This document shows, piece after piece, positions 4,954 through 11,725 of a DNA stretch of 11,725 bases. Source of the stretch: Pelobacter sp. UBA6093 (GTDB lineage Bacteria > Desulfobacterota > Desulfuromonadia > Desulfuromonadales > Syntrophotaleaceae); NCBI GenBank assembly GCA_002435955.1, contig DIWZ01000013.1:1-11725 (forward strand), in the 5' to 3' direction. Numbering within the stretch: the stretch's first letter is position 1; every line of letters begins with the position of its first letter. A model generated the notes under the pieces. It did no database searches, was not told the origin of the DNA, and worked only from the letters and a program-made list of their open reading frames with translations. The position numbers and the translations under genes were made by a program.

Positions 4954-7620
4954 CTATACGCGCTCCTCGAGCAATGCCGCATGGGCCGCTGCAAGCCGGG
5001 CAATAGGTACCCGGTAAGGAGAGCAGGAAACGTAGTCGAGCCCGGCATTGTGGCAGAAGATAACACTGGCAGGATCACCACCGTGCTCACCGCAGATCCC
5101 CAGCTTGATGCCGGGACGAGTCTTGCGGCCTTTTTCGCAGCCAATGCGTACCAGTTGCCCCACCCCGTCCTGATCGAGCACCACGAACGGATCGTGGGGC
5201 AGAATCTCACGCTGAACGTAAAACGGCAGGAACTTTCCGGCATCGTCGCGCGACAGGCCGAAGGTGGTCTGGGTCAGGTCGTTGGTACCGAAAGAGAAAA
5301 ATTCCGCTTCGGTAGCTATGGCATCGGCGGTAAGAGCGGCGCGCGGCAATTCGATCATGGTGCCGATGAGATATTTCACCTCAGTGCCGTAGCGGGCTAT
5401 CACTTCGTCGGCCACACGAATGGCCCGGGCCCGCAACATTTTGAGTTCGGCGACATGACCGACCAGCGGTATCATGATCTCCGGTACGATTTCATACCCT
5501 TCCTCGGCGATCAGTTCGCAGGCGGCTTCCATGATCGCTTGAACCTGCATGTCGTAAATCTCGGGGAAGGTTACCCCCAGACGGCAGCCGCGATGGCCAA
5601 GCATGGGGTTGAATTCATGCAGGTAATCGACCTTCTGCTTAAGCACCTTGGCGGACACGTTCATAATGGCGGACAGTTCTTCCTGCTCTTTGTCAGTATG
5701 GGGCAGGAACTCATGCAGCGGCGGATCAAGCAACCGGATAGTAACCGGCAGCCCTTTCATTTCCCGGAACAGGCCGAGAAAATCACCTTTTTGCATGGGC
5801 AGGATTTTGCCCAGGGCCAGTTTACGCCCGTCGACGTCCTCGGCGAGAATCATTTCCCGCACCGCCATGATGCGGTCGCCTTCGAAGAACATATGCTCGG
5901 TGCGGCACAGTCCGATACCTTCGGCCCCGAAACCACGCGCCACGGCGGCGTCGGTCGGCGTATCGGCATTGGTGCGAACGCGCAACCGGCGAAACTGATC
6001 GACCCACTCCATAAGCCTGCCGAAATCTCCGGTCAGCGCGGGTTGCACCGTATCGACGGAACCCTTCATGACCTCACCGGTCGAACCGTCCAGGGTAATG
6101 ACATCACCCTTTTTGAATACTTCGCCATTTACGGCGGTGAACAACTGCGCCTTGTAGTCAACCTTGATGGAACCGCAGCCGGCTACACAGCACTTGCCCA
6201 TGCCGCGCGCGACAACGGCAGCGTGGGAGGTCATGCCGCCACGGGCGGTCAGGATCCCCTGGGCGGCGTTCATACCGTGGATATCTTCGGGGCTGGTTTC
6301 GATACGCACCAGAATGACTTTAAGGCCGAGCTTGGCAGCATTTTCTGCATCCTCAGCGGAGAAAACGATTTCGCCGTTGGCGGCACCGGGCGAAGCCGGC
6401 AGTCCCGTGGCGATGACTTCCTTGTGGGCCTTGGGATCGAGAGACGGATGCAGCAGTTGATCGAGTTGTTCGGGAGCTACGCGCAGCACGGCTTCCTTCT
6501 TGTCGATCAGTCCTTCCTGCACCATGTCCACGGCAATCTTGACCGCCGCAGTAGCGGTCCGTTTGCCAGTGCGCGTCTGCAGCATATAGAGTTTGTCCTT
6601 CTCGATGGTGAACTCTATATCCTGCATGTCGGTATAGTGCGTTTCGAGGAGTTGTCGAATTTCCAGCAGCTGCCGGTAGCACTCGGGCATCACCTCTTCA
6701 AGGGAAGGGAGCTGCCCATCGCTGCTGTCTTTGTCGATGGGCTGCGGCGTACGAATACCGGCCACCACGTCCTCGCCCTGGGCATTGAGCAGAAATTCGC
6801 CGAAAAAGTAATTCTCGCCGGTGGACGGGTTACGGGTAAAGGCGACGCCGGTGGCGCAATCGTTGCCCATGTTGCCGAATACCATGGCTTGCACGTTAAC
6901 GGCGGTACCCCAGTCTGCAGGGATGTTGTTGAGCTTGCGATAAGTCACGGCACGCGGGTTCATCCAGGAACCGAATACTGCGTTAATAGCTCCCCAGAGC
7001 TGTTCCTCGGGATTTTCGGGAAACTCGCGACCGAGAATCTCCTTGACCTTGGCCTTGAACAGCGATACCAGCTGTTTCAGGTCATCGGCGGTCAGTTCGG
7101 TATCGAGGGCGACGCCGCGAACTTCCTTCATGTTCTCAAAGATATGCTCGAGGACCTCACCATCCATACCCAGAACGACGTTGGAGTACATCTGGATAAA
7201 ACGCCGGTAGGAGTCGTAAGCAAAACGGGCATCGCCGCTCTGGCTGATCAAACCCTGCACCGTGGTGTCGTTCAGCCCCAGGTTGAGAACCGTATCCATC
7301 ATACCCGGCATGGAGGCCCGGCTACCGGAGCGAACCGACAGCAGCAACGGATTGGCGGGATCGCCAAAACGCTTGTCCATGGCCGACTCCAGCTTGGCCA
7401 GATTCTGTGCCACCTCTTCGCTCACCCCATCAGGATAGCGACGATCGTTGCGATAGAACTCGGTGCAAAGCTCGGTAGTAAGGGTGAAGCCAGCGGGCAC
7501 AGGCAGGCCGATAGCCGTCATCTCAGCGAGATTGGCGCCCTTGCCGCCGAGCAGATTGCGCATTTGGCCTCCGCCCTCGGTCTGGTTAGCGCCGAAGAAG
7601 TATACGTACTTCACAGCCAT
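4954..7620 (-). CDS. ppdK: Pyruvate, phosphate dikinase
   Basis: PPDK reversibly converts pyruvate, ATP and phosphate to PEP, AMP and pyrophosphate. In anaerobes it serves gluconeogenesis or pyrophosphate-linked glycolysis. At 888 residues it is full length for the bacterial enzyme. The order is as expected: N-terminal ATP-grasp region (LLGGKGANLAEM 23-34; SVRSGSRASMPGMMDT 95-110; GVAFTRNPSTGENYFFGEF 258-276), the swivelling phosphohistidine domain (ARGGMTSHAAVVARG 459-473, phosphorylated His466 with the regulatory-position Thr464), and the C-terminal PEP/pyruvate barrel (GIGLCRTEHMFF 568-579, LGHRGCRLG 674-682, FFSFGTNDLTQ 774-784, and catalytic Cys843 in GICGEHGGDP). AGGAGG lies 9 bases before ATG 7620. 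The gene follows glyS by 83 bases, which include a perfect palindrome (7651-7664), and ends in a strong terminator. I see no sign of damage. Confidence 0.98.
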   Translation of the reverse strand: MAVKYVYFFGANQTEGGGQMRNLLGGKGANLAEMTAIGLPVPAGFTLTTELCTEFYRNDRRYPDGVSEEVAQNLAKLESAMDKRFGDPANPLLLSVRSGSRASMPGMMDTVLNLGLNDTTVQGLISQSGDARFAYDSYRRFIQMYSNVVLGMDGEVLEHIFENMKEVRGVALDTELTADDLKQLVSLFKAKVKEILGREFPENPEEQLWGAINAVFGSWMNPRAVTYRKLNNIPADWGTAVNVQAMVFGNMGNDCATGVAFTRNPSTGENYFFGEFLLNAQGEDVVAGIRTPQPIDKDSSDGQLPSLEEVMPECYRQLLEIRQLLETHYTDMQDIEFTIEKDKLYMLQTRTGKRTATAAVKIAVDMVQEGLIDKKEAVLRVAPEQLDQLLHPSLDPKAHKEVIATGLPASPGAANGEIVFSAEDAENAAKLGLKVILVRIETSPEDIHGMNAAQGILTARGGMTSHAAVVARGMGKCCVAGCGSIKVDYKAQLFTAVNGEVFKKGDVITLDGSTGEVMKGSVDTVQPALTGDFGRLMEWVDQFRRLRVRTNADTPTDAAVARGFGAEGIGLCRTEHMFFEGDRIMAVREMILAEDVDGRKLALGKILPMQKGDFLGLFREMKGLPVTIRLLDPPLHEFLPHTDKEQEELSAIMNVSAKVLKQKVDYLHEFNPMLGHRGCRLGVTFPEIYDMQVQAIMEAACELIAEEGYEIVPEIMIPLVGHVAELKMLRARAIRVADEVIARYGTEVKYLIGTMIELPRAALTADAIATEAEFFSFGTNDLTQTTFGLSRDDAGKFLPFYVQREILPHDPFVVLDQDGVGQLVRIGCEKGRKTRPGIKLGICGEHGGDPASVIFCHNAGLDYVSCSPYRVPIARLAAAHAALLEERV

Positions 7621-7650
7621 GAATAAGTTCCTCCTGAAGGATTTGGTATT

Positions 7651-7664
7651 CGGTTGTACAACCG
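7651..7664. promoter_or_regulatory. 14-base perfect palindrome in the ppdK leader, operator-like
   Basis: CGGTTGTACAACCG reads identically on both strands and lies 30 bases upstream of the ppdK start, between glyS and ppdK. There is no T tract and no loop, which fits a dimeric regulator's site better than a terminator. I cannot assign it to a known regulator and see no convincing promoter next to it. Confidence 0.4.
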
Positions 7665-7703
7665 GAAAGTTGACCCCTGGATCATTGATGATTTTGCAGC
7701 CGC

Positions 7704-9770
7704 TCAGGCAGCGATTTTCGAAAAATCGGCAATGCCCTGAAAAAGTCGCGCTACCACAGTCAACAAGGCAAGTCGATTGGTCTTTACCGCCTCGTCGGGA
7801 GACATGACCATGACCCCTTCAAACAGGGCATCGACAGGCGAACGCAGTTCCCCCGCCGTGCGCAGAGCATCCAGATAAGCACCATCTGCAACATATTGCT
7901 CAAATTGTCCGGACACGCGCTGCAGAGCGTCCAGTAACTGTCTTTCGCAATCCGCCTCGAACAAGGCGGCTTCGACAGGTGTTTCGATGCCCGATTTGAC
8001 GATATTGACCACCCGCTTGAACGTCACGGCCAACGCTTCGAACTCACCCTCTTCGCGGAAACTGACCAACCCCCTGACCCGTTGCAAAGCATCGAGGGGG
8101 TCGTCAAACGCGGCGCTGAGTACCGCATCGACCATATCCTGCGGTTGCCCCTGGGAGGTCAGCATGTTGAAGAACCGCATGCGGATGAACTCAAGCACCT
8201 CGGCAGCCACCTCGGCAGCAGGCCGGGTGAGTTTGTCCCCCAACAAGCCAAGAGTGCGCTCGACAAGCGCGGCAAGAGACAGACGATAGCCACGTTCGAT
8301 AACGATATTGAGAATGCCGATGGCGCTGCGCCGCAACGCAAACGGGTCTGCCGTCCCTGTGGGGATCAGGCCCACGCCGAAACAGCCGCAGATCGAATCG
8401 ATCTTGTCGGCAATGGAGACTAACGCCCCCACATCGTCGCTCGGCAGCGCGCCGCCGGCCTGTACCGGCAGATAGTGCTCGTAAATCGCGCGGGCCACAC
8501 GGGGATCCTCGCCATCGAGCAATGCATACTCCCGCCCCATGACGCCCTGCAGCTCGGTAAACTCAAACACCATCCCGGTCTCAAGGTCGCACTTGGCCAG
8601 CAGTGCAGCCCGCTCGGTCAACCCGGCTACCTCCGGCACCTGTTGACGGGCCAGCTCCACGGCCAGCGTCTTGAAGCGCATGACTTTTTCATAGCTGGTG
8701 CCGAGCTTGGCCTGGTAGACCACGTTTTTGAGCGCCTCGAGACGGCTCTCCAACCGAACCTTACGATCCTCGTTCCAGAAGAACATGGCGTCAGACAGGC
8801 GAGCGCGCAGCACCCTTTCGTTGCCCTGCTGCACGACAGTCAGATCGTCAACGCGGGTATTGGAAATCGTGATAAAGCGCGGCAGCAATTTGCCGTAGTC
8901 ATCGACCACGGTGAAATAACGCTGATGTTCGCGCATGACGGTAATCAGCAGTTCCGGCGGCAGTTGCAGATAGGTGTTTTCAAAGCCGCCCATAACCGCA
9001 GTGGGATATTCCACCAGGAAAGTAACCTCGTCGAGCAGCTCATCATCCGGATTGAGCTTGCCGCCGGCACGGTTGACCACTTCGAGCAGCTGCTCGGCGA
9101 TGAGCTGACGGCGTCTAGCCGGATCGACGATCACAAAATGCTTTTCGGCGTCCAGCAGGTACTGGTCCAGGCTTGTGACTTCGAAGGCTTCGGGCGCCAT
9201 GAAACGGTGACCAAAGGATACATTGCCACTACTGAGATTGCCGTAGCGGAAAGGCACCACCGCCCCCCCGAACAGAGCCACGATCCAGTGCATGGGGCGA
9301 GCAAAACGAATATCGAGATCTTTCCAGCGCATCGATTTCTTGAACGGAATGGCATCGATGATGCGCGGCAGCAGTTCGGGCAGCAACTCGCTGGTGGGGC
9401 GTCCCTCCACCACTTTGGAAACAAACAGGTATTCGCCCTTGTCCGTTTGCCGGCGTTCAAGATCCGCCACCTCCACGCCATTGCCGCGGGCAAAACCGAG
9501 AGCCGCCTTGGTCGGCTTACCCTCGGCGTCAAACGCCACCGCGACGGAAGGTCCGGCAGCGGTGACTTCCTGACGCGTCTGCTCCAGCGCAACACCACTT
9601 ACGACCAGCACCAGACGGCGCGGCGTGGCAAAGGTTTGGACCGACTCGAAGCCAATACGACCGGCTTCGAGTTCCTTGCGCATCAGCCGTTCAAGATCAA
9701 CCATGGCCGGCGGCAAAAAACCGGCGGGAATTTCCTCTGTGCCAATTTCCAGGAACAGTTCAGCAGACAT
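7704..9770 (-). CDS. glyS: Glycine--tRNA ligase, beta subunit
   Basis: This is the large subunit of the bacterial alpha2-beta2 glycyl-tRNA synthetase. It binds and positions tRNA-Gly while the alpha subunit carries the aminoacylation site. The 688 residues compare with 689 in E. coli. The N-terminal family signature LFLEIGTEEIPAGFLP (5-20) is intact, followed by ATPRRLVL (48-55), RFARPMHWIVALFGG (155-169), GHRFMAP (187-193), LVEYPTAVMGGF (252-263) and ERVLRARLSDAMFFW (318-332). An HD-type region follows (KCDLETGMVFEFTELQGVMG 393-412), then PTGTADPFALRR (470-481). The C-terminal anticodon-binding helices end with VMVMSPDEAVKTNRLALL (653-670). A GGAG lies 5 bases before ATG 9770. The alpha gene glyQ is directly upstream, but a strong intrinsic terminator lies between them, 17 bases before this start codon. 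Confidence 0.98.
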   Translation of the reverse strand: MSAELFLEIGTEEIPAGFLPPAMVDLERLMRKELEAGRIGFESVQTFATPRRLVLVVSGVALEQTRQEVTAAGPSVAVAFDAEGKPTKAALGFARGNGVEVADLERRQTDKGEYLFVSKVVEGRPTSELLPELLPRIIDAIPFKKSMRWKDLDIRFARPMHWIVALFGGAVVPFRYGNLSSGNVSFGHRFMAPEAFEVTSLDQYLLDAEKHFVIVDPARRRQLIAEQLLEVVNRAGGKLNPDDELLDEVTFLVEYPTAVMGGFENTYLQLPPELLITVMREHQRYFTVVDDYGKLLPRFITISNTRVDDLTVVQQGNERVLRARLSDAMFFWNEDRKVRLESRLEALKNVVYQAKLGTSYEKVMRFKTLAVELARQQVPEVAGLTERAALLAKCDLETGMVFEFTELQGVMGREYALLDGEDPRVARAIYEHYLPVQAGGALPSDDVGALVSIADKIDSICGCFGVGLIPTGTADPFALRRSAIGILNIVIERGYRLSLAALVERTLGLLGDKLTRPAAEVAAEVLEFIRMRFFNMLTSQGQPQDMVDAVLSAAFDDPLDALQRVRGLVSFREEGEFEALAVTFKRVVNIVKSGIETPVEAALFEADCERQLLDALQRVSGQFEQYVADGAYLDALRTAGELRSPVDALFEGVMVMSPDEAVKTNRLALLTVVARLFQGIADFSKIAA

Positions 9771-9787
9771 GAGCGCTCCGTCATTTC

Positions 9788-9824
9788 AAAAAAAGCAAGC
9801 CACGGAAAACAGGGTTTCCGTGGC
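9788..9824 (-). terminator. Intrinsic terminator between glyQ and glyS
   Basis: A perfect 10-pair stem GCCACGGAAA/TTTCCGTGGC (9799-9808 with 9815-9824) with a 6-base loop is followed leftward by TTGC and then seven T (9794-9788). The T tract ends 17 bases before the glyS ATG. It is a strong terminator by form, placed inside what should be a single glyQS transcript. Confidence 0.8.
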
Positions 9825-9847
9825 GCGGTTACCTTTGTGCAAGGAAG

Positions 9848-10720
9848 TTACCGGCCCTTTAGCAAGGGAAAGCCGAGTTTCTCCCGTTGGGCGACATAGC
9901 CTTCGGCGCACATTCGGGCCAGGTTACGCACCCGGCCGATGTAGTGCGCCCGCTCGGTCACGGAAATCGCTCCTCGCGCATCCAGCAGATTGAATGCATG
10001 CGAAGCCTTCAACACGAAATCGTAGGCGGGCAACACAAGCTGCTTCTGTGCCACGCGGGCACATTCCTTTTCATACATGTCGAATAACTGGAACAACATG
10101 CCGGCATCGGCCTCTTCAAAATTGTAGGTCGAAAACTCCACCTCGGACTGATGGTGGACATCGCCGTATTTAATCCCGTCTATCCACTCGAGATCGTAGA
10201 CATTGTCCACACCCTGCAGATACATGGCGATACGTTCGCAGCCGTAGGTGATCTCAGCCGAAATTGGTTTCAGATCGATGCCGCCGACCTGCTGAAAATA
10301 GGTGAACTGGGTAATTTCCATGCCGTCCAGCCACACTTCCCAGCCGAGGCCCCAGGCGCCCAGGGTCGGTGACTCCCAGTCATCCTCAACAAAACGGATA
10401 TCGTGTCGCGAAGGGCTGATGCCGAAACTCTTGAGGGAATCGAGGTAGAGTTCCTGGATATTCATGGGCGAAGGCTTCATGATTACCTGGAACTGGTAGT
10501 AATGCTGCAGGCGGTTGGGATTTTCACCGTAGCGGCCGTCCGTCGGACGCCGGGAAGGTTCGACATAAGCCACATTCCACGGCTCGGGGCCGAGCACACG
10601 CAGGAAGGTTGCAGGATTGAACGTCCCCGCACCTTTTTCCATATCGTATGGCTGCTGGATGATACAACCTTGCTTGGCCCAGTAATTCTGCAAAGCAAGA
10701 ATCAATTCTTGAAAAGTCAC
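9848..10720 (-). CDS. glyQ: Glycine--tRNA ligase, alpha subunit
   Basis: The alpha subunit of the bacterial heterotetrameric glycyl-tRNA synthetase is a class II catalytic core that forms glycyl-adenylate and charges tRNA-Gly with GlyS. With a GTG start at 10720 it has 290 residues (E. coli GlyQ about 303). It matches the E. coli protein nearly end to end: TFQELILALQNYWAKQGC (2-19), PSRRPTDGRYGENPNRLQHY (55-74, containing a class II motif 2 arginine), DIRFVEDDWESPTLGAWGLG (107-126), WLDGMEITQFTYFQQVGG (130-147) and EITYGCERIAMYLQGV (156-171, motif 3 region). GGAGG lies 4 bases before the GTG. A TTG 27 bases further upstream is in frame but precedes this site. The gene lies 110 bases downstream of recO with no terminator between, and precedes glyS by 77 bases that contain a terminator hairpin. 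Confidence 0.98.
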   Translation of the reverse strand: MTFQELILALQNYWAKQGCIIQQPYDMEKGAGTFNPATFLRVLGPEPWNVAYVEPSRRPTDGRYGENPNRLQHYYQFQVIMKPSPMNIQELYLDSLKSFGISPSRHDIRFVEDDWESPTLGAWGLGWEVWLDGMEITQFTYFQQVGGIDLKPISAEITYGCERIAMYLQGVDNVYDLEWIDGIKYGDVHHQSEVEFSTYNFEEADAGMLFQLFDMYEKECARVAQKQLVLPAYDFVLKASHAFNLLDARGAISVTERAHYIGRVRNLARMCAEGYVAQREKLGFPLLKGR

Positions 10721-10724
10721 GATG

Positions 10725-10729
10725 CCTCC
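10725..10729 (-). promoter_or_regulatory. Ribosome-binding site supporting the GTG start of glyQ
   Basis: GGAGG read leftward, 4 bases before GTG 10720. The resulting N-terminus (M-TFQELI) fits the known GlyQ start, whereas the in-frame TTG at 10747 would add nine residues with no family counterpart. Confidence 0.75.
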
Positions 10730-10830
10730 AGGCCCGATCGACGGCAACCCTGCTCATGGGCCTCATCCGCCGGATTCGGGATATACGATCAATTTGAGCT
10801 GGCAAGCTTAGCCTGTTTGCGCTAAATCTG

Positions 10831-11634
10831 TCAACCCGTTTGACACCCGAACCCGGGAACTCCCGAGGCGGCGATCGGTTCGCCCTCATCGCCCATCTGG
10901 TTAAGAAAAGCCAGAGACTTCATCGGGCGACAAAGGTGCTGATTGAGTAAAGAAGTAACCGCCTTGCCCCCTTCCCGCCGGGTTTGCGCACCGAAGCGAA
11001 AACCCGCAAACAGGGTAGGCGGCGACTGCAGAACGCGCGACAGGGTTCCCAGCGACAGCGGCGACAAGCGCTGTACATCGGCACCACCGACACAGTCCAG
11101 GCAAAGCCCGCCACCAAGCACGGCGGAGAACGCTACCTGTTCGGTGCGCACAGGCCCCCCGCACCTGGAACAATGCAGCAGATGGGGTTCATAGCCCGCC
11201 AGGCAAAGCATGCGTAACTCCAACAGAAGGCGGGCTTCCGCCGAACCGCCATGCCGATGGACGTGATCGAGAAAGGCGCTCAGAAGGTGATACGCATCCG
11301 CCTGGGGTCCGATTTCGCCCAACAGGTTTTCCACCAACTCACAGCCATAAGCGGCAAGCGCCAGGGCCAGAAGATCATGCCGCAACCCGCTGCGCAGATC
11401 GATAAGATCGGCATCAAGGACAGTCACCAGATCTCCACCGCGTTGAGACTGCCAGCGAACATGGACAGTGGAAAACGGCTCCAGCGCTGCACCGAAACGT
11501 TTTCGGCTTTTGCGGGCCTGGCGCGCAAAGCCCTTGATCAAACCGTGCTCAAGGCTGAAAAACGTAACGATTCGGTCGGCCTCGCCGTAATCCAGGTGAT
11601 GCAGGATCACTGCATCCGATGAATATGACTCCAT
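10831..11634 (-). CDS. recO: DNA repair protein RecO
   Basis: RecO helps RecR load RecA onto SSB-coated single-stranded DNA in the RecF pathway and anneals complementary strands. The 267-residue product has the N-terminal OB fold (SDAVILHHLDYGEADRIVTFFS, about 6-27, then HGLIKGFARQARKSRKRFG 30-48 and a strand-rich part to about 80). A helical middle region follows, then a zinc finger with C155xxC158 and C178xxC181 (HCSRCGG, then GLCLDC). The helical tail includes LLNQHLCRPMKSLAFL (229-244). The ATG at 11634 matches the usual RecO N-terminus; its Shine-Dalgarno is imperfect (GGAG only 2 bases away, AGGGGG 12 bases away). The frame stays open upstream to 11721, but that part translates the heptanucleotide repeats and is not coding. 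glyQ follows with no terminator between. Confidence 0.96.
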   Translation of the reverse strand: MESYSSDAVILHHLDYGEADRIVTFFSLEHGLIKGFARQARKSRKRFGAALEPFSTVHVRWQSQRGGDLVTVLDADLIDLRSGLRHDLLALALAAYGCELVENLLGEIGPQADAYHLLSAFLDHVHRHGGSAEARLLLELRMLCLAGYEPHLLHCSRCGGPVRTEQVAFSAVLGGGLCLDCVGGADVQRLSPLSLGTLSRVLQSPPTLFAGFRFGAQTRREGGKAVTSLLNQHLCRPMKSLAFLNQMGDEGEPIAASGVPGFGCQTG

Positions 11635-11661
11635 GACTCCGGCGTACCCCCTAAAATTCCT

Positions 11662-11710
11662 AGTGCTGAGTCTAAATCCAAGTGCTGAGTAACGAGTGCC
11701 GAGTAACGAG
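11662..11710. repeat. Degenerate heptanucleotide repeat tract upstream of recO
   Basis: On the + strand, copies of a 7-base unit are visible: AGTGCTG (11662-11668), then after a 12-base interruption AGTGCTG (11681-11687), AGTAACG (11688-11694), AGTGCCG (11695-11701), AGTAACG (11702-11708) and a partial AG. The alternation gives a 14-base higher period. In-frame translation of the other strand yields the pattern LGTRYSAL, familiar from wrongly extended gene starts. Confidence 0.75.
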
Positions 11711-11725
11711 AAAAAACTCAAACGC

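Noticed and set aside
4801..7626. A 941-codon open frame running rightward across all of ppdK
   Set aside because: It is aligned codon-for-codon with ppdK, so it stays open simply because ppdK avoids the codons TTA, CTA and TCA. It has no family resemblance, while ppdK has every motif.
8475..9899. A 474-codon open frame rightward across glyS
   Set aside because: Same codon-aligned antisense effect; glyS is unmistakable on the other strand.
10721..10830. Possible T-box or own promoter for glyQ
   Set aside because: The 110-base gap is too short for a T-box and has no T-box sequence or terminator. TTGCCA and TATATC are only 14 bases apart, which is too close for a sigma-70 promoter.
11635..11721. 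In-frame extension of RecO by 29 residues
   Set aside because: It translates the heptanucleotide repeats and has no counterpart in RecO proteins.

Overview
The window carries eleven protein genes on a moderately GC-rich chromosome segment. It is mostly conserved housekeeping sequence, and I see no phage, insertion sequence, CRISPR or tRNA/rRNA gene. The protein sequences and the order recO-glyQ-glyS-ppdK resemble what I remember of the Desulfuromonadales (Geobacter / Pelobacter / Syntrophotalea, Desulfobacterota). That placement comes from memory, not from a search.

Left part (1-2002): the 3' end of thiH overlaps thiE by 11 bases; both belong to thiamine biosynthesis. A 256-base convergent gap without a recognisable gene separates thiE from a leftward rhomboid protease gene.

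Middle part (2003-4193): a divergent regulatory region drives the rhomboid gene leftward. Rightward it drives a two-gene unit: a TRIC/UPF0126 membrane protein with a TTG start, and an FAHD1-like acylpyruvase/oxaloacetate decarboxylase. The second gene stops one base from the stop codon of the convergent leftward gene nfi (endonuclease V).

Right part (4194-11725): everything is leftward. In transcription order it reads recO, glyQ, glyS, ppdK, a small zinc-ribbon protein of unknown function, then nfi. RecO acts in recombinational repair, GlyQ and GlyS are the two subunits of the bacterial alpha2-beta2 glycyl-tRNA synthetase, and PpdK interconverts pyruvate and PEP.

The most interesting signals are regulatory. 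Intrinsic-terminator hairpins sit immediately upstream of the ribosome-binding sites of glyS and of the zinc-ribbon gene. The latter has a consensus -35 promoter upstream of its hairpin, so the terminator appears to lie inside its own short 5' leader, suggesting attenuation. The zinc-ribbon protein itself ends in a segment resembling the C-terminal Tudor-like domain of UvrD/PcrA, a domain known to bind RNA polymerase. A large compound hairpin precedes nfi, a 14-base perfect palindrome lies in the ppdK leader, and degenerate heptanucleotide repeats lie just upstream of recO.
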